DNA from: Aquabacter spiritensis
Lineage (GTDB): Bacteria; Pseudomonadota; Alphaproteobacteria; Rhizobiales; Xanthobacteraceae
Length of the DNA: 64,000 nucleotides
NCBI RefSeq assembly: GCF_004346185.1
Contig: NZ_SMAI01000008.1
Coordinates: 1 to 64,000 of the forward strand
Direction: 5' to 3'
Part shown: positions 33,771 through 42,428 of the stretch, piece by piece
Layout: every line of letters begins with the position of its first letter
How positions within the stretch are numbered: position 1 is the first letter of the stretch
Translations under genes and position numbers: made by a program
The notes under the pieces: generated by a model
Told to the model about the DNA's origin: nothing
What the model saw: only the letters and a program-made list of their open reading frames with translations
Databases searched by the model: none

Positions 33771-34844
33771 TCAGGCGGTCAGGGTGGCCAGCGGGCCGAT
33801 CCCGGTGTCTTCGGGCGCAGCGGCGATGGACTCGCCGAGACGCAGGCGGAACGGCAGGTGCTCGACGGCACGCAGCCCGGTGCACGCGATCAGCTCGAAC
33901 AAACGCTGCACGGCCCTCTCGCCCATCAGGCGCGTGGGCTGGTCGATGGTGCAGAGCGAAGGTGAGACAAGCCGGCCGATGGAGATGCCGTCGAACCCGG
34001 CGACAGAGATGTCCTGCGGCACGCGCAGGCCCATATCCCGCACGGCGGCGGCGATGGAGAGGGCGAGCAAATCGTTGGAGCAGATCAGCGCGCTCGGACA
34101 AGGCTGCACGGCGAACAGGGTTTCGAGCGCCACGCGATGGGCGGCGACGTCCGCGAGATAGTCCAGTTCCAGGACCGGCGCGGCCTGAAGCCCGGCCTCG
34201 CGCATGGCGAGGGCATAGCCCCGGTAGCGCAGGCGCGACCGGTCGGAGGAGGAGAAGCGCCCGCCGACGAACAGGATGCGCGCATGTCCCTTGTCGATGA
34301 AGGCGCGCGTCAGCGTCCGCCCGGACGCTGCATTGTCTACGGTGACCGCGGCGCGACCGCTGCGCTGCGGCTCGTTATAGACGAGGACATAAGGGATGCC
34401 CGCGGTGTCCAGATGGTCGAGGGTGGGGTTGGAATCGGGATCCGCCACGGTCATCACCAGGCCGGCGACGCTCTGGGCGACGAGCGTGTCCACCAGTTCC
34501 CGCTCGCGGCCGGGATCGTAGTCGGTGGCGGTGACCAGCAAAACGTGGCCGTGCTTGCGCGCCTCCGCCTCGATGCCGGCCACCGAACTGGCGAACACCG
34601 GGTTGGTCAGGCTCGGAATGACGACGCCGAGGGTGCGCGTGCGCAAGGTCTTCAGCGACCGGCCGATCTCGCTCGGACGGAACCCCAATTCCGCCACGGC
34701 CGCCCGCACCCGCGTTTCCGCCTCGACGCTCGCCGGCCCGGTGCCGTTCATGACCCGACTGACCGTGGCGATGGAGCACCCCGCCATGCGGGCGACGGTG
34801 CGGATGGTGACGGGGCGGGGCAAGGGCGATCCTGGCTGCTGCAC
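33771..34844 (-). CDS. LacI-family transcriptional regulator
   Basis: 357 aa, GTG start. N-terminal HTH (TIRTVARMAGCSIATVSRVM, residues about 13-32), hinge and a periplasmic-binding-protein-like effector domain (LGVVIPSLTNPVFASSVAGI; GFDGISIGRLVSPSLCTIDQ). A perfect-core LacI operator lies 7 bases upstream of its start. It is on the same strand as the ABC importer and phosphodiesterase, 109 bases before the binding-protein gene with a hairpin at 33736-33766, so it likely controls them. Confidence 0.93.
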   Translation of the reverse strand: MQQPGSPLPRPVTIRTVARMAGCSIATVSRVMNGTGPASVEAETRVRAAVAELGFRPSEIGRSLKTLRTRTLGVVIPSLTNPVFASSVAGIEAEARKHGHVLLVTATDYDPGRERELVDTLVAQSVAGLVMTVADPDSNPTLDHLDTAGIPYVLVYNEPQRSGRAAVTVDNAASGRTLTRAFIDKGHARILFVGGRFSSSDRSRLRYRGYALAMREAGLQAAPVLELDYLADVAAHRVALETLFAVQPCPSALICSNDLLALSIAAAVRDMGLRVPQDISVAGFDGISIGRLVSPSLCTIDQPTRLMGERAVQRLFELIACTGLRAVEHLPFRLRLGESIAAAPEDTGIGPLATLTA

Positions 34845-34850
34845 GCCGGT

Positions 34851-34866
34851 GTGTAACCGGTTTCAC
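34851..34866. promoter_or_regulatory. LacI-family operator upstream of the LacI gene
   Basis: GTGTAACCGGTTTCAC matches the LacI-family consensus TGnAAnCGnTTnCA around a central CpG, with one mismatched pair in the arms. It abuts the GTG start of the regulator, which fits autoregulation of the whole operon. Confidence 0.65.
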
Positions 34867-35049
34867 AGCGCTGCTACCGGACCCCCGTTACAGGGATGTG
34901 ACGCCCCATTCGCTCGGCTGCCAGGGCAGAGCCTGGCGCCGTCTCGAGCCGGCGCGCGAGCAGCCGATGGCGGGGGAGGAAATTGCCCCTGACGGCATCG
35001 TAAGCCAGCCCCGCGCAGTGCGCGCACCCCAGAGCTTCTCAGAGGCAAT

Positions 35050-35307
35050 TCACGGTCTTCTAAAGGGCGTCTTGTTGCCCTTGCTGCGGCGCCAGGCCAG
35101 CCACAGCGCCAAAGGCGCCGAAAGGATGGGGTGATAGAGGAGAAGGCCCGTGACCACCCATGACGCGCGAGATACGCCATCAGGGCCAGGAAGGTCGGGC
35201 AGGGTGAAGAAAGACAAACCGTTGAACGCCGTGAAGAACCACTGCAGAGGCAGGCCTGTGAAGAGCCAGACCACCCATTGGCCGACATACCACGGGGGAA
35301 TCTTCAT
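35050..35307 (-). CDS. Small membrane protein of unknown function
   Basis: 85 aa with two hydrophobic segments (about residues 6-34 and 48-70, rich in Trp and Phe) and a basic C-terminal tail (WRRSKGNKTPFRRP). GGAG and AGGCGG lie within 15 bases of the ATG. The composition is that of a genuine inner-membrane protein, and other frames here do not look coding. Not recognised. Lies in the decayed region between the LacI gene and the tRNA-Ser island scar. No other gene is seen in 34867-35757. Confidence 0.5.
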   Translation of the reverse strand: MKIPPWYVGQWVVWLFTGLPLQWFFTAFNGLSFFTLPDLPGPDGVSRASWVVTGLLLYHPILSAPLALWLAWRRSKGNKTPFRRP

Positions 35308-35757
35308 GTGTCCGCCTGCTCCGGCATTGGCTTCGCTTTCGCCATTTTCTTCGCCCGCTCATCGCGCCGGACTTCGGCCCCACCCCAGTCCGACGCGCGA
35401 GCCCGTACCTCGATGGTCGCGGCCCGATCGTCCGGCATCGGCGTCACACAGGGCTTCATGACCGTGGTCCCGCTGGCGCACCGGGCATGACGTCTCGATC
35501 CCGATCAGAGCACCCGGAAGGCCGGAGCGCCACTCCGGGGATCGAAGCCGATGTCGCGGCCGAAGCGTCGGCCACCCATGACCGACGTCCGGCCTGCCTC
35601 GCGCGGCTCCCAGGCACCCGCGAGGGCGGCGTGCCGATGAGGACAGCCACGGTGCTGAAGAAAACACACTGCCGGGCTCAACGCCATCCGCGATCAGGCG
35701 AAGGCGAGCGCAGCCGGGGCCGCTTCGGAACTCGGAGGCCGGGCGGTCGCCCGGCGG

Positions 35758-35987
35758 ATGCTCGACAAGTGCGCCGGCGCGGCGCATCGGCGCGCCGGCG
35801 CATCCGGACCTTGGGCGGCCGCGATCGCCGCGACCATCTGCGCCCAGCGCGTCGAGGTCGCCGAGGGCGAGGTTCGGATCATGAGATCGAAGACCCGGCT
35901 GCTCCAGACGCTTGAATTGGAAGATGACGTAAAAGCAATGCCCCTCAGAGACTGAAATGGCGGGGAGATAAGAACTGGGGTCGAACC
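35758..35987 (+). pseudogene. Serine recombinase, C-terminal remnant with frameshift
   Basis: Two frames together give the tail of a rhizobial-type site-specific serine recombinase: RRRIRTLGGRDRRDHLR (35793-35843), then a frame switch at about 35843 into AQRVEVAEGEVRIM and SKTRLLQTL (35842-35915). Intact members read RRDHLRALAQRVEV...RIMGSK..LLRTL and end near a KWR..DSN tail encoded by the tRNA-Ser end. Here the tail is decayed too. The catalytic N-terminal domain is not found. It marks an old integrated element at tRNA-Ser (36767-36853). Recognition rests on remembered family sequence. Confidence 0.6.
35955..35968. repeat. att-like direct repeat, distal copy
   Basis: AAATGGCGGGGAGA matches AAATGGCGGAGAGA at 36761-36774 (the tRNA-Ser 3' end and flank) with one mismatch; TCGAACC follows at 35981 as in the tRNA T-loop complement. 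It is the 3' end of the recombinase remnant, as expected for an integration site duplicated by an element. Confidence 0.5.
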
Positions 35988-35991
35988 TTCT

Positions 35992-36654
35992 CTATGGCAG
36001 ATTTCTATTCGGCCCTATCAGATCAGAACCTCTATCCACTGCCTCGGGAAATAATTGGGCCGCCCGCCCCATCAGGATAATCAGATGCGAAACAGCTTGC
36101 CAACATATTTCGTCGCATCGCTCTATGTCATTAACGGACTTCGAAGCTGTGTAGCCGCCTAGGCCATCCCCTAGCCTCGCGACTTGGCTTCTTGCCCCCA
36201 GTGGATCTGCGTGGACGATTGAGTTAAAATGCTGGGTAAGTAGCCTCGCCTGCATCTCGCTTTCATCAGCGGTTCCACTCTGACCATTGATCGCGGCAAG
36301 CATCTTGTGTAGCGGCGGCCTCGATTTGTGCGGCCACCCAGCCTCCCAAAGAGGCAATGCGCTTGGACTCTCGCACAGATAACTTATTACTACCGCCCGC
36401 TCCATAAGCGGCCGCAGCAGTATCTCGGCCGAAATGAGATATGCTTGTCTAATAAGCTCTCTAATGCTCAGGGCGATCGAAAATCCATGGGGTATCAATT
36501 CCGTCGCGGCTATTTGGAGAGGAGTTAGGGTTCTGTTGTGCGTCCAGGGGCCGATCTTGCTGTTTTGATCCATTGCGACCTGTATAACTTCATCGAAATG
36601 GAATACTGATCTTCTGCCTAGATATGGCTCGTCATCTGGCGTGAAGATGGCCAT
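35992..36654 (-). CDS. Hypothetical protein, low-GC cargo gene beside tRNA-Ser
   Basis: 220 aa, no signal peptide, helical look. A middle block ([20 protein letters not shown], then [24 protein letters not shown]) vaguely recalls the DUF5677 / HEPN-like helical families, but no catalytic motif is clear. Base use is far poorer in G+C than its neighbours and codons such as ATA and TTA occur, which points to transfer. It lies between an att-like repeat and tRNA-Ser, so it is probably cargo of the lost element. Function unknown. Confidence 0.7.
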   Translation of the reverse strand: MAIFTPDDEPYLGRRSVFHFDEVIQVAMDQNSKIGPWTHNRTLTPLQIAATELIPHGFSIALSIRELIRQAYLISAEILLRPLMERAVVISYLCESPSALPLWEAGWPHKSRPPLHKMLAAINGQSGTADESEMQARLLTQHFNSIVHADPLGARSQVARLGDGLGGYTASKSVNDIERCDEICWQAVSHLIILMGRAAQLFPEAVDRGSDLIGPNRNLP

Positions 36655-36760
36655 CTAGAAAGCCTCGCTTATGTGCGGGACCAGGCCACACAGGAGATCA
36701 ATATTACATCGAGCGTAAGTCAGGGGCACCGATAAAATTCGTTGCCGACTGCTCTCGAGT

Positions 36761-36774
36761 AAATGGCGGAGAGA
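36761..36774. repeat. att-like direct repeat at the tRNA-Ser 3' end
   Basis: AAATGGCGGAGAGA spans the 3' end of tRNA-Ser and the bases just outside it. Partner of 35955-35968; the two bracket the low-GC gene. Confidence 0.5.
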
Positions 36775-36853
36775 GAGGGATTCGAACCCTCGATACGGTT
36801 TCCCGTATACACGCGTTCCAGGCGTGCGCCTTCAACCACTCGGCCACCTCTCC
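36767..36853 (-). tRNA. tRNA-Ser (GGA)
   Basis: On the minus strand the acceptor stem GGAGAGG pairs with TCTCTCC, followed by discriminator G. The D arm contains GCCGAGTGGTTGAAGGC; the anticodon loop CTGGAAC gives anticodon GGA. The long variable arm TACGGGAAACCGTA and the T arm GAGGGTTCGAATCCCTC make a class II tRNA of 87 nt. CCA is not encoded. It is the integration target of the element remnant next to it. Confidence 0.97.
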
Positions 36854-37146
36854 GCAGCACACGCAGATGCGCGCGGAACTCTTGAGCCCAATCCGACCGG
36901 GGCGAAACGACCCGATCGCTGAACCAGCCTCGTCCTGTTAGAGAACGCGTTCCCGATCGACCTGCGCTGCAGTTCGGCCGGAACGCGCTCCAGAAGGCGA
37001 ATGTGTCGGAAACGCCGCAAGGCACCTTCGACCACCCGCCCCTCTTCCCCGCCGCGCGGCTGCGCACGGGGTCCCGGATCCTGAAGACGATGGACGACGC
37101 CGGTTGATGCGCCGCCCCCGGGGCAAGGCGGCGGAATATAGCGGTT
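36854..37146. other. Gap between tRNA-Ser and dapD without recognised genes
   Basis: About 290 bases. A TATATT box on the minus strand at 37135-37140 could start transcription toward tRNA-Ser, roughly 280 bases away. No coding region or known small RNA is recognised. Confidence 0.5.
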
Positions 37147-37173
37147 CGCCGGGCGCTGGCAAGCCGCCCGGCG
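37147..37173 (-). terminator. Terminator-like hairpin after dapD
   Basis: CGCCGGGC ... GCCCGGCG, an 8-bp perfect stem with an 11-base loop, 20 bases beyond the dapD stop on the minus strand. No long T run. Confidence 0.5.
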
Positions 37174-37192
37174 CCACTTTTCCGCCGCCGGA

Positions 37193-38047
<855 letters not shown>

Positions 38048-38074
38048 GGAACTTCCTCTGTTGGCGGCGGTGCT

Positions 38075-38092
38075 GCGGCACTAAGGTGCCGC
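38075..38092 (-). other. Hairpin between prfC and dapD
   Basis: GCGGCAC-TAAG-GTGCCGC, a perfect 7-bp stem with a 4-base loop, between the prfC stop (38120) and the dapD start (38047). No T tract follows on either strand, so it may be a weak terminator or a processing site. Confidence 0.45.
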
Positions 38093-38119
38093 CCTGCGGC
38101 AATGTCAACGCGGGCGCGC

Positions 38120-39724
38120 TCAGCCGCGCTCCTTCACCGCCAGGAATTTCAGCTTGGGCCATTCCTCGATCGCGCGGTCGAGCACCCATTGGCTGCGGGC
38201 GAGATAGACCGGGGCCTGGTCCCGGTCGAGGGCGATCGAAAAGCGGTTCGCGTCGATGAAGCGGTCCATCTCGGCCCGCTCGCCGGCGATCCAGCGCGCC
38301 GTGACGTAGGACACCGACTCATAGCGGATCGGCACGCCATATTCCTTGTCGAGCCGCGAGGAGAGCACGTCGAGCTGAAGCGTGCCGACCACGCCGACGA
38401 TTGGCGCGGGATCGGCGACCGGGCGCAGCACCTGGACCACGCCCTCCTCCGCCATGTCCTGCAGCGCCTTCTGGAGCTGCTTGGCCTTGATCGGATCGGC
38501 CAGCAGGACCCGGCGCAGAATCTCGGGCGCGAAATCGGGAATCCCCTCGAACCGGATGGTCTCGCCCTCCGAGAGCGTGTCGCCGACCCGCAGCATGCCG
38601 TGATTGGGGATGCCGATAATGTCGCCCGCCACCGCCTCGTCCACGGTCTCGCGCTCCTGGGCGAAGAAGAAAATCGGGTTGGCGATCGCCATCTGGCGCT
38701 TCTCGCGGGCATTGAAGAGCTTCATGCCGCGCTTGAAGGTGCCCGAGCACAGCCGCACGAAGGCGACGCGGTCGCGGTGGTTCGGGTCCATATTGGCCTG
38801 AACCTTGAAGACGAAGCCGGAGACGTTCGCCTCCTCGGGCTGCACGATGCGGCCATTGGCGGTGCGGGGCAGCGGGCTCGGGCCGAAACCGCCGAGCCCG
38901 GCCAGAAGCGCGGCGACCCCCGCTTCCTTGATGGCGCTGCCGAAAAAGACCGGCGAGAGATGGCCTTCGCGAAAGCTGTCGAGATCGAACGGCGGCAGGA
39001 TGCCGAGCGCGAGGCTCAATCCCTCCACGCTTTCGGCGAGGATGCGCGGATCGACGCCGTCGAGGCCGATCAGGTCCTCGGGCGCCGCGAACGGCACGAT
39101 GCGGGTGAGCGGGCCGCCGCGCTCCTCGGCGAACAGCGCACGCTTTCCGGGCACGTCGATCAGGCCGCGAAAGTCCGTACCCATTCCCACCGGCCAGGTG
39201 AAGGGCGTGAGGTCGAGGGCGAGGGTGGCGGAGATGTCGTCCATGAGCCCGATCGGATCCAGGCCCTCCCGGTCCACCTTGTTGATGAAGGTGAAGATCG
39301 GAATGTCGCGCAGCCGGCAGACTTCGAACAGCTTGCGGGTCTGGCTTTCGATGCCCTTGGCCGCGTCGATCACCATCACCGCCGCGTCGACCGCGGAAAG
39401 GGTGCGGTAGGTGTCCTCGGAGAAGTCCGAATGGCCCGGCGTGTCGAGCAGGTTGAAGACGATGCCGTCGCGCTCGAAGGTCATCACCGAGGAGGTGACC
39501 GAGATGCCGCGCTGCTGCTCGATCTCCATCCAGTCCGAGCGGGTGCGGCGGCGCTCGCCGCGCGCCTTTACCTGCCCGGCCTGCCGGATCGCGCCGGAGG
39601 CGAGCAGCAGCTTCTCCGTCAGCGTGGTCTTGCCCGCGTCGGGATGGGAAATGATCGCGAAAGTGCGCCGGCGGGCATGATCGGCCTCGTGCGCGGCGGG
39701 GGAGGAGACGGTCGGTTCGAGCAT
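38120..39724 (-). CDS. prfC: Peptide chain release factor 3 (RF3 GTPase)
   Basis: 534 aa. GTPase motifs: G1 SHPDAGKTTL, G2 region RGISVTSSV, G3 DTPGHSDF and G4 NKVD. RF3 recycles RF1/RF2 from the ribosome after peptide release. Full length against the family (about 530). The ATG at 39724 has TATATAG just 9 bases upstream and no clear ribosome site, which hints at a very short leader. Confidence 0.97.
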   Translation of the reverse strand: MLEPTVSSPAAHEADHARRRTFAIISHPDAGKTTLTEKLLLASGAIRQAGQVKARGERRRTRSDWMEIEQQRGISVTSSVMTFERDGIVFNLLDTPGHSDFSEDTYRTLSAVDAAVMVIDAAKGIESQTRKLFEVCRLRDIPIFTFINKVDREGLDPIGLMDDISATLALDLTPFTWPVGMGTDFRGLIDVPGKRALFAEERGGPLTRIVPFAAPEDLIGLDGVDPRILAESVEGLSLALGILPPFDLDSFREGHLSPVFFGSAIKEAGVAALLAGLGGFGPSPLPRTANGRIVQPEEANVSGFVFKVQANMDPNHRDRVAFVRLCSGTFKRGMKLFNAREKRQMAIANPIFFFAQERETVDEAVAGDIIGIPNHGMLRVGDTLSEGETIRFEGIPDFAPEILRRVLLADPIKAKQLQKALQDMAEEGVVQVLRPVADPAPIVGVVGTLQLDVLSSRLDKEYGVPIRYESVSYVTARWIAGERAEMDRFIDANRFSIALDRDQAPVYLARSQWVLDRAIEEWPKLKFLAVKERG

Positions 39725-39894
39725 GGCCGCTATATAGGACCAAACCGCGCCGGGCGGAACGCCGAACGCACGCGCGGGGGCATCGGCCTAAACCCCCGGT
39801 CAGGATCTGCTCGGCGCGCGCATTCGCCGCTTCCCAGGCCGGTGCGGCGAGACACGCGGAAGCTGTCGCGCGAACAAGGCGCCACCGCCTTGGC

Positions 39895-39931
39895 TTGCCA
39901 TTGCCCTGTCTTGCCATTGCCCTGTCTTGCC
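39895..39931. repeat. 16-bp tandem repeat, 2.3 copies
   Basis: TTGCCATTGCCCTGTC repeats perfectly at 39895-39910 and 39911-39926, then TTGCC. It lies in the 362-base divergent gap between prfC and the LuxR-family gene; nothing else is recognised there. Confidence 0.8.
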
Positions 39932-40086
39932 GGCACGTTAACGTCGATACCGAGATCGGTGTGACCGTCGGCGCCGGTGGCTTCCCGGGTGACGGCCACG
40001 GGCCGGAGATCGTGCCGCGAGGCGGAGCGGCCGCCGGCGCCGCCTCCGGATGAAAGCCGGACCGGGCGATCTGAGGAAAGCGGGGC

Positions 40087-41214
40087 GTGCGCGTGCCGGA
40101 TATCGACCTCTTGACCACCGTCGACCTGCTTTATGCCGCGGCGCTGGAGCCGGACCGCTGGCCGGAGGCGCTCGATGCGATCTCGCGCTCGGTCGGTGCC
40201 ATCGGCACCAGCATGGTCCCGGTCGGCCCCGAAGGCACGGTCCGCTCGATGGCGTCGGACTCCCTCCTGGAGGCCAATGCGCAATATCAGGCGGAATGGT
40301 GGCAGCGCGATACGCCGACCCGGCGCCTCGTGACCCGGGGCATCCGGCCCGGAGCGGTGGGCACCGACCGCCTCGTGATGGAGGAGGAGGAGATTCGGCG
40401 CGATCCCTTCTACCAGGACTTCCTGAGACCCCACGGCATCGCCCAATCGATGGCCACCGTCGTCGCCCTGGGGCCAGGACAATTGCTCTCCGTCGCCACC
40501 CAGCGCGGCCTCGGCAGAGGCCTCTACAGCCCGCAGGACGTCGCGGTGCTCGCCGCCCTGGCGCCGCATATCGCACGGGCTCTGACGCTCGCCACGGCCC
40601 TGGCGGACGCCCGCCGCCTGGCGGACGATTTTTCCGGCGCCCTCGAGCGGATCGCGATGGGCGTCGTGACGCTCGATGGCCGCGGCAAGGTGCGAACGAT
40701 GAACCCGCTCGCCCGGCAGATGATGGGCGACGGCTTGACGGTGGTCCACGGCACGGTGCACGCAACCCTGCGCGCCGACGATGCGCGCCTTCAGGCCGCG
40801 ATCAAAGCCGCGCTACCGGGCGACGATCTTCTTCCCGCACGCGGCTTTCTCGTCCACCGCGCGGAGGGGCGGCCGCCTTACCATGTCGAAGTGGCGCCTC
40901 TTCGGCCGCGGCTCGACACGCTGGAGCAGGTGGCGTTTGGAGACGGCGGGGCCATGTTGCTGATCCGCCGCCTCGATCCCACGCGCAAGAGTGTGGCGCA
41001 CTATCTGGCAGCGATGGGGCTGACACCGGCCGAAATCCGCCTCGCCGAGGCGCTGGGGCAAGGCGCGCGCCTGCGCACGGCCGCCGAGTTGCTCGGCATC
41101 GCCTATGAGACCGCCCGGACGCATTTGCGATCGATCTTCAACAAGCTGGACGTGCGCCGGCAGTCCGAATTGGTGGCACTGGTCACGCGCCTGTCCGGCA
41201 TGGTCTCGCCATAG
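40087..41214 (+). CDS. LuxR-family HTH regulator with N-terminal sensor region
   Basis: 375 aa, GTG start with GAGGAA upstream. The last 65 residues form a GerE/LuxR HTH (MGLTPAEIRLAEALGQGARL, then RTAAELLGIAYETARTHLRS). The first 200 residues resemble a GAF/PAS-like sensor common in alphaproteobacterial orphan LuxR regulators. No autoinducer-binding motif (W57/Y61/D70 pattern) is evident and no luxI is present, so quorum sensing is not supported. Confidence 0.88.
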   Translation: MRVPDIDLLTTVDLLYAAALEPDRWPEALDAISRSVGAIGTSMVPVGPEGTVRSMASDSLLEANAQYQAEWWQRDTPTRRLVTRGIRPGAVGTDRLVMEEEEIRRDPFYQDFLRPHGIAQSMATVVALGPGQLLSVATQRGLGRGLYSPQDVAVLAALAPHIARALTLATALADARRLADDFSGALERIAMGVVTLDGRGKVRTMNPLARQMMGDGLTVVHGTVHATLRADDARLQAAIKAALPGDDLLPARGFLVHRAEGRPPYHVEVAPLRPRLDTLEQVAFGDGGAMLLIRRLDPTRKSVAHYLAAMGLTPAEIRLAEALGQGARLRTAAELLGIAYETARTHLRSIFNKLDVRRQSELVALVTRLSGMVSP

Positions 41215-41301
41215 CCGAGCGGCGGGCTGCAGCGAAAAATTCAGCAAACGTCGTCGATGATCCGTCGTCACGGCGGGGCTTTGCCGCCGCGGGAGAAACC
41301 G

Positions 41302-41709
41302 ATGCGCAGATGGATCGGGGCGGGAATCACCGCCGCCGTGCTGGGAATGGCGGGCGAAGCGGCGGCGCTTCTCGCGCCGCACTATTACGAGGACGCCCGG
41401 CGCACCGCACCGGAGGTGATCGTGATCGCCGTCGCCGCGGTCGCGCCGCCGCCGGCACCGTTCGGCGATTGCGCGGTGTCCGGCGCGGTACGGCGGGTCG
41501 AGCGCGGCGGTCTCTACGGGCTCGGCCAAAGCGTGACGATCGCCGTTCCCTGCAGCAGGCCGGGCGCGCACCCGCCGATCGGGGGCACCATCTGGCGCAC
41601 GCCGGACACGCTGGCGACGCCGTTCGGCCGCGCCTATCTGGACGCGGCGGGCACCCTTATTCTGTCGCAATACGAGCCGCTCGCCGCTTTGCCCGGCGAT
41701 CGCGACTGA
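41302..41709 (+). CDS. Small exported protein of unknown function
   Basis: 135 aa from the ATG at 41302 (GGGAGA 6 bases upstream); an upstream in-frame ATG at 41257 has no such site. The N-terminus (MRRWIGAGITAAVLGMAGEA) is a signal peptide or membrane anchor. Two cysteines (GDCAVSGAV, VPCSRPG) could form a disulfide. Between the LuxR gene and the convergent fdxA. Not recognised. Confidence 0.65.
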   Translation: MRRWIGAGITAAVLGMAGEAAALLAPHYYEDARRTAPEVIVIAVAAVAPPPAPFGDCAVSGAVRRVERGGLYGLGQSVTIAVPCSRPGAHPPIGGTIWRTPDTLATPFGRAYLDAAGTLILSQYEPLAALPGDRD

Positions 41710-41733
41710 CCGACGGAGACGCCGGCCGCGGCG

Positions 41734-42069
41734 TCAATCCCCGGTGCCCGGCTCGGCGGAGAACAGCTCTTCCTTGCCGGGCTTGCCGTCCCAGTCCTTG
41801 GCATCGTCGGGCGCGTCGCGCTTGATCGTGATGTTCGGCCACACCTTGGCGTATTCGGCATTCAGGCCGAGCCATTTTTCGAGGCCGCTCTCGGTGTCCG
41901 GCTTGATCGCCTCGGCCGGGCATTCCGGCTCGCACACGCCGCAATCGATGCATTCGTCGGGATGGATGACGAGCATGTTCTCGCCCTCGTAGAAACAGTC
42001 CACCGGGCACACGGACACGCAGTCCATGTATTTGCAGCGGATGCAGTTCTCGGTGACGACATAGGTCAT
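41734..42069 (-). CDS. fdxA: Ferredoxin FdxA (7Fe type)
   Basis: 111 aa. Cysteine motifs [17 protein letters not shown] and [16 protein letters not shown] match the [3Fe-4S][4Fe-4S] ferredoxin II family, with the usual C-terminal extension ([16 protein letters not shown]). Highly conserved in alphaproteobacteria and usually close to the S4 protein and helicase genes seen here. Confidence 0.96.
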   Translation of the reverse strand: MTYVVTENCIRCKYMDCVSVCPVDCFYEGENMLVIHPDECIDCGVCEPECPAEAIKPDTESGLEKWLGLNAEYAKVWPNITIKRDAPDDAKDWDGKPGKEELFSAEPGTGD

Positions 42070-42137
42070 GACACGTTCCTCTCGCAGCGCCGGTTAGCCC
42101 GGGCGCCCCGGCCGCGCAAGCGCGTTGTGGCGCGACG

Positions 42138-42428
42138 TTATTTACCTAACAAATCCGTAATATCTTCGAATGTCTCGACTGCTGATGTAGCATCCCCGCG
42201 ACGCTCCGCAAAGCCGACCACGCGCAACACGCGGACCGCATGGTCGAGGCTGACCGTCACGACCTGCCCGACCTTCACGGCATAGCCGGCGCTGGTCACG
42301 CGCGTGCCGTCGACCCGCACATGGCCGGTGCGAACCAGGTCCGCCGCGGCGGACCTGGCCCGGACAACACGCGTGTGCCAGAGCCAGATGTCGAGCCGCT
42401 GGCGCTCCTGCGGGGCGATGTCCGCCAC
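42138..42428 (-). CDS. S4-domain RNA-binding protein (Hsp15-like)
   Basis: 96 aa. S4 motif RLDIWLWHTRVVRARSAAAD, then LVRTGHVRVDGTRVTSAGYAV. Hsp15-type proteins bind stalled 50S subunits carrying peptidyl-tRNA. Its ATG directly abuts the stop of the helicase gene, so the two are coupled. Confidence 0.93.
   Translation of the reverse strand: MADIAPQERQRLDIWLWHTRVVRARSAAADLVRTGHVRVDGTRVTSAGYAVKVGQVVTVSLDHAVRVLRVVGFAERRGDATSAVETFEDITDLLGK

Noticed and set aside
36854..37146. Small stable RNA (SRP or similar) between tRNA-Ser and dapD.
   Set aside because: The conserved GGAAGGAAGCAGCC-like apical segment of SRP RNA is missing and no other known RNA signature is seen; only a TATATT box supports transcription.
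40087..41214. Quorum-sensing LuxR regulator.
   Set aside because: Only the C-terminal HTH is LuxR-like; the autoinducer-domain signature residues and a neighbouring luxI are absent.
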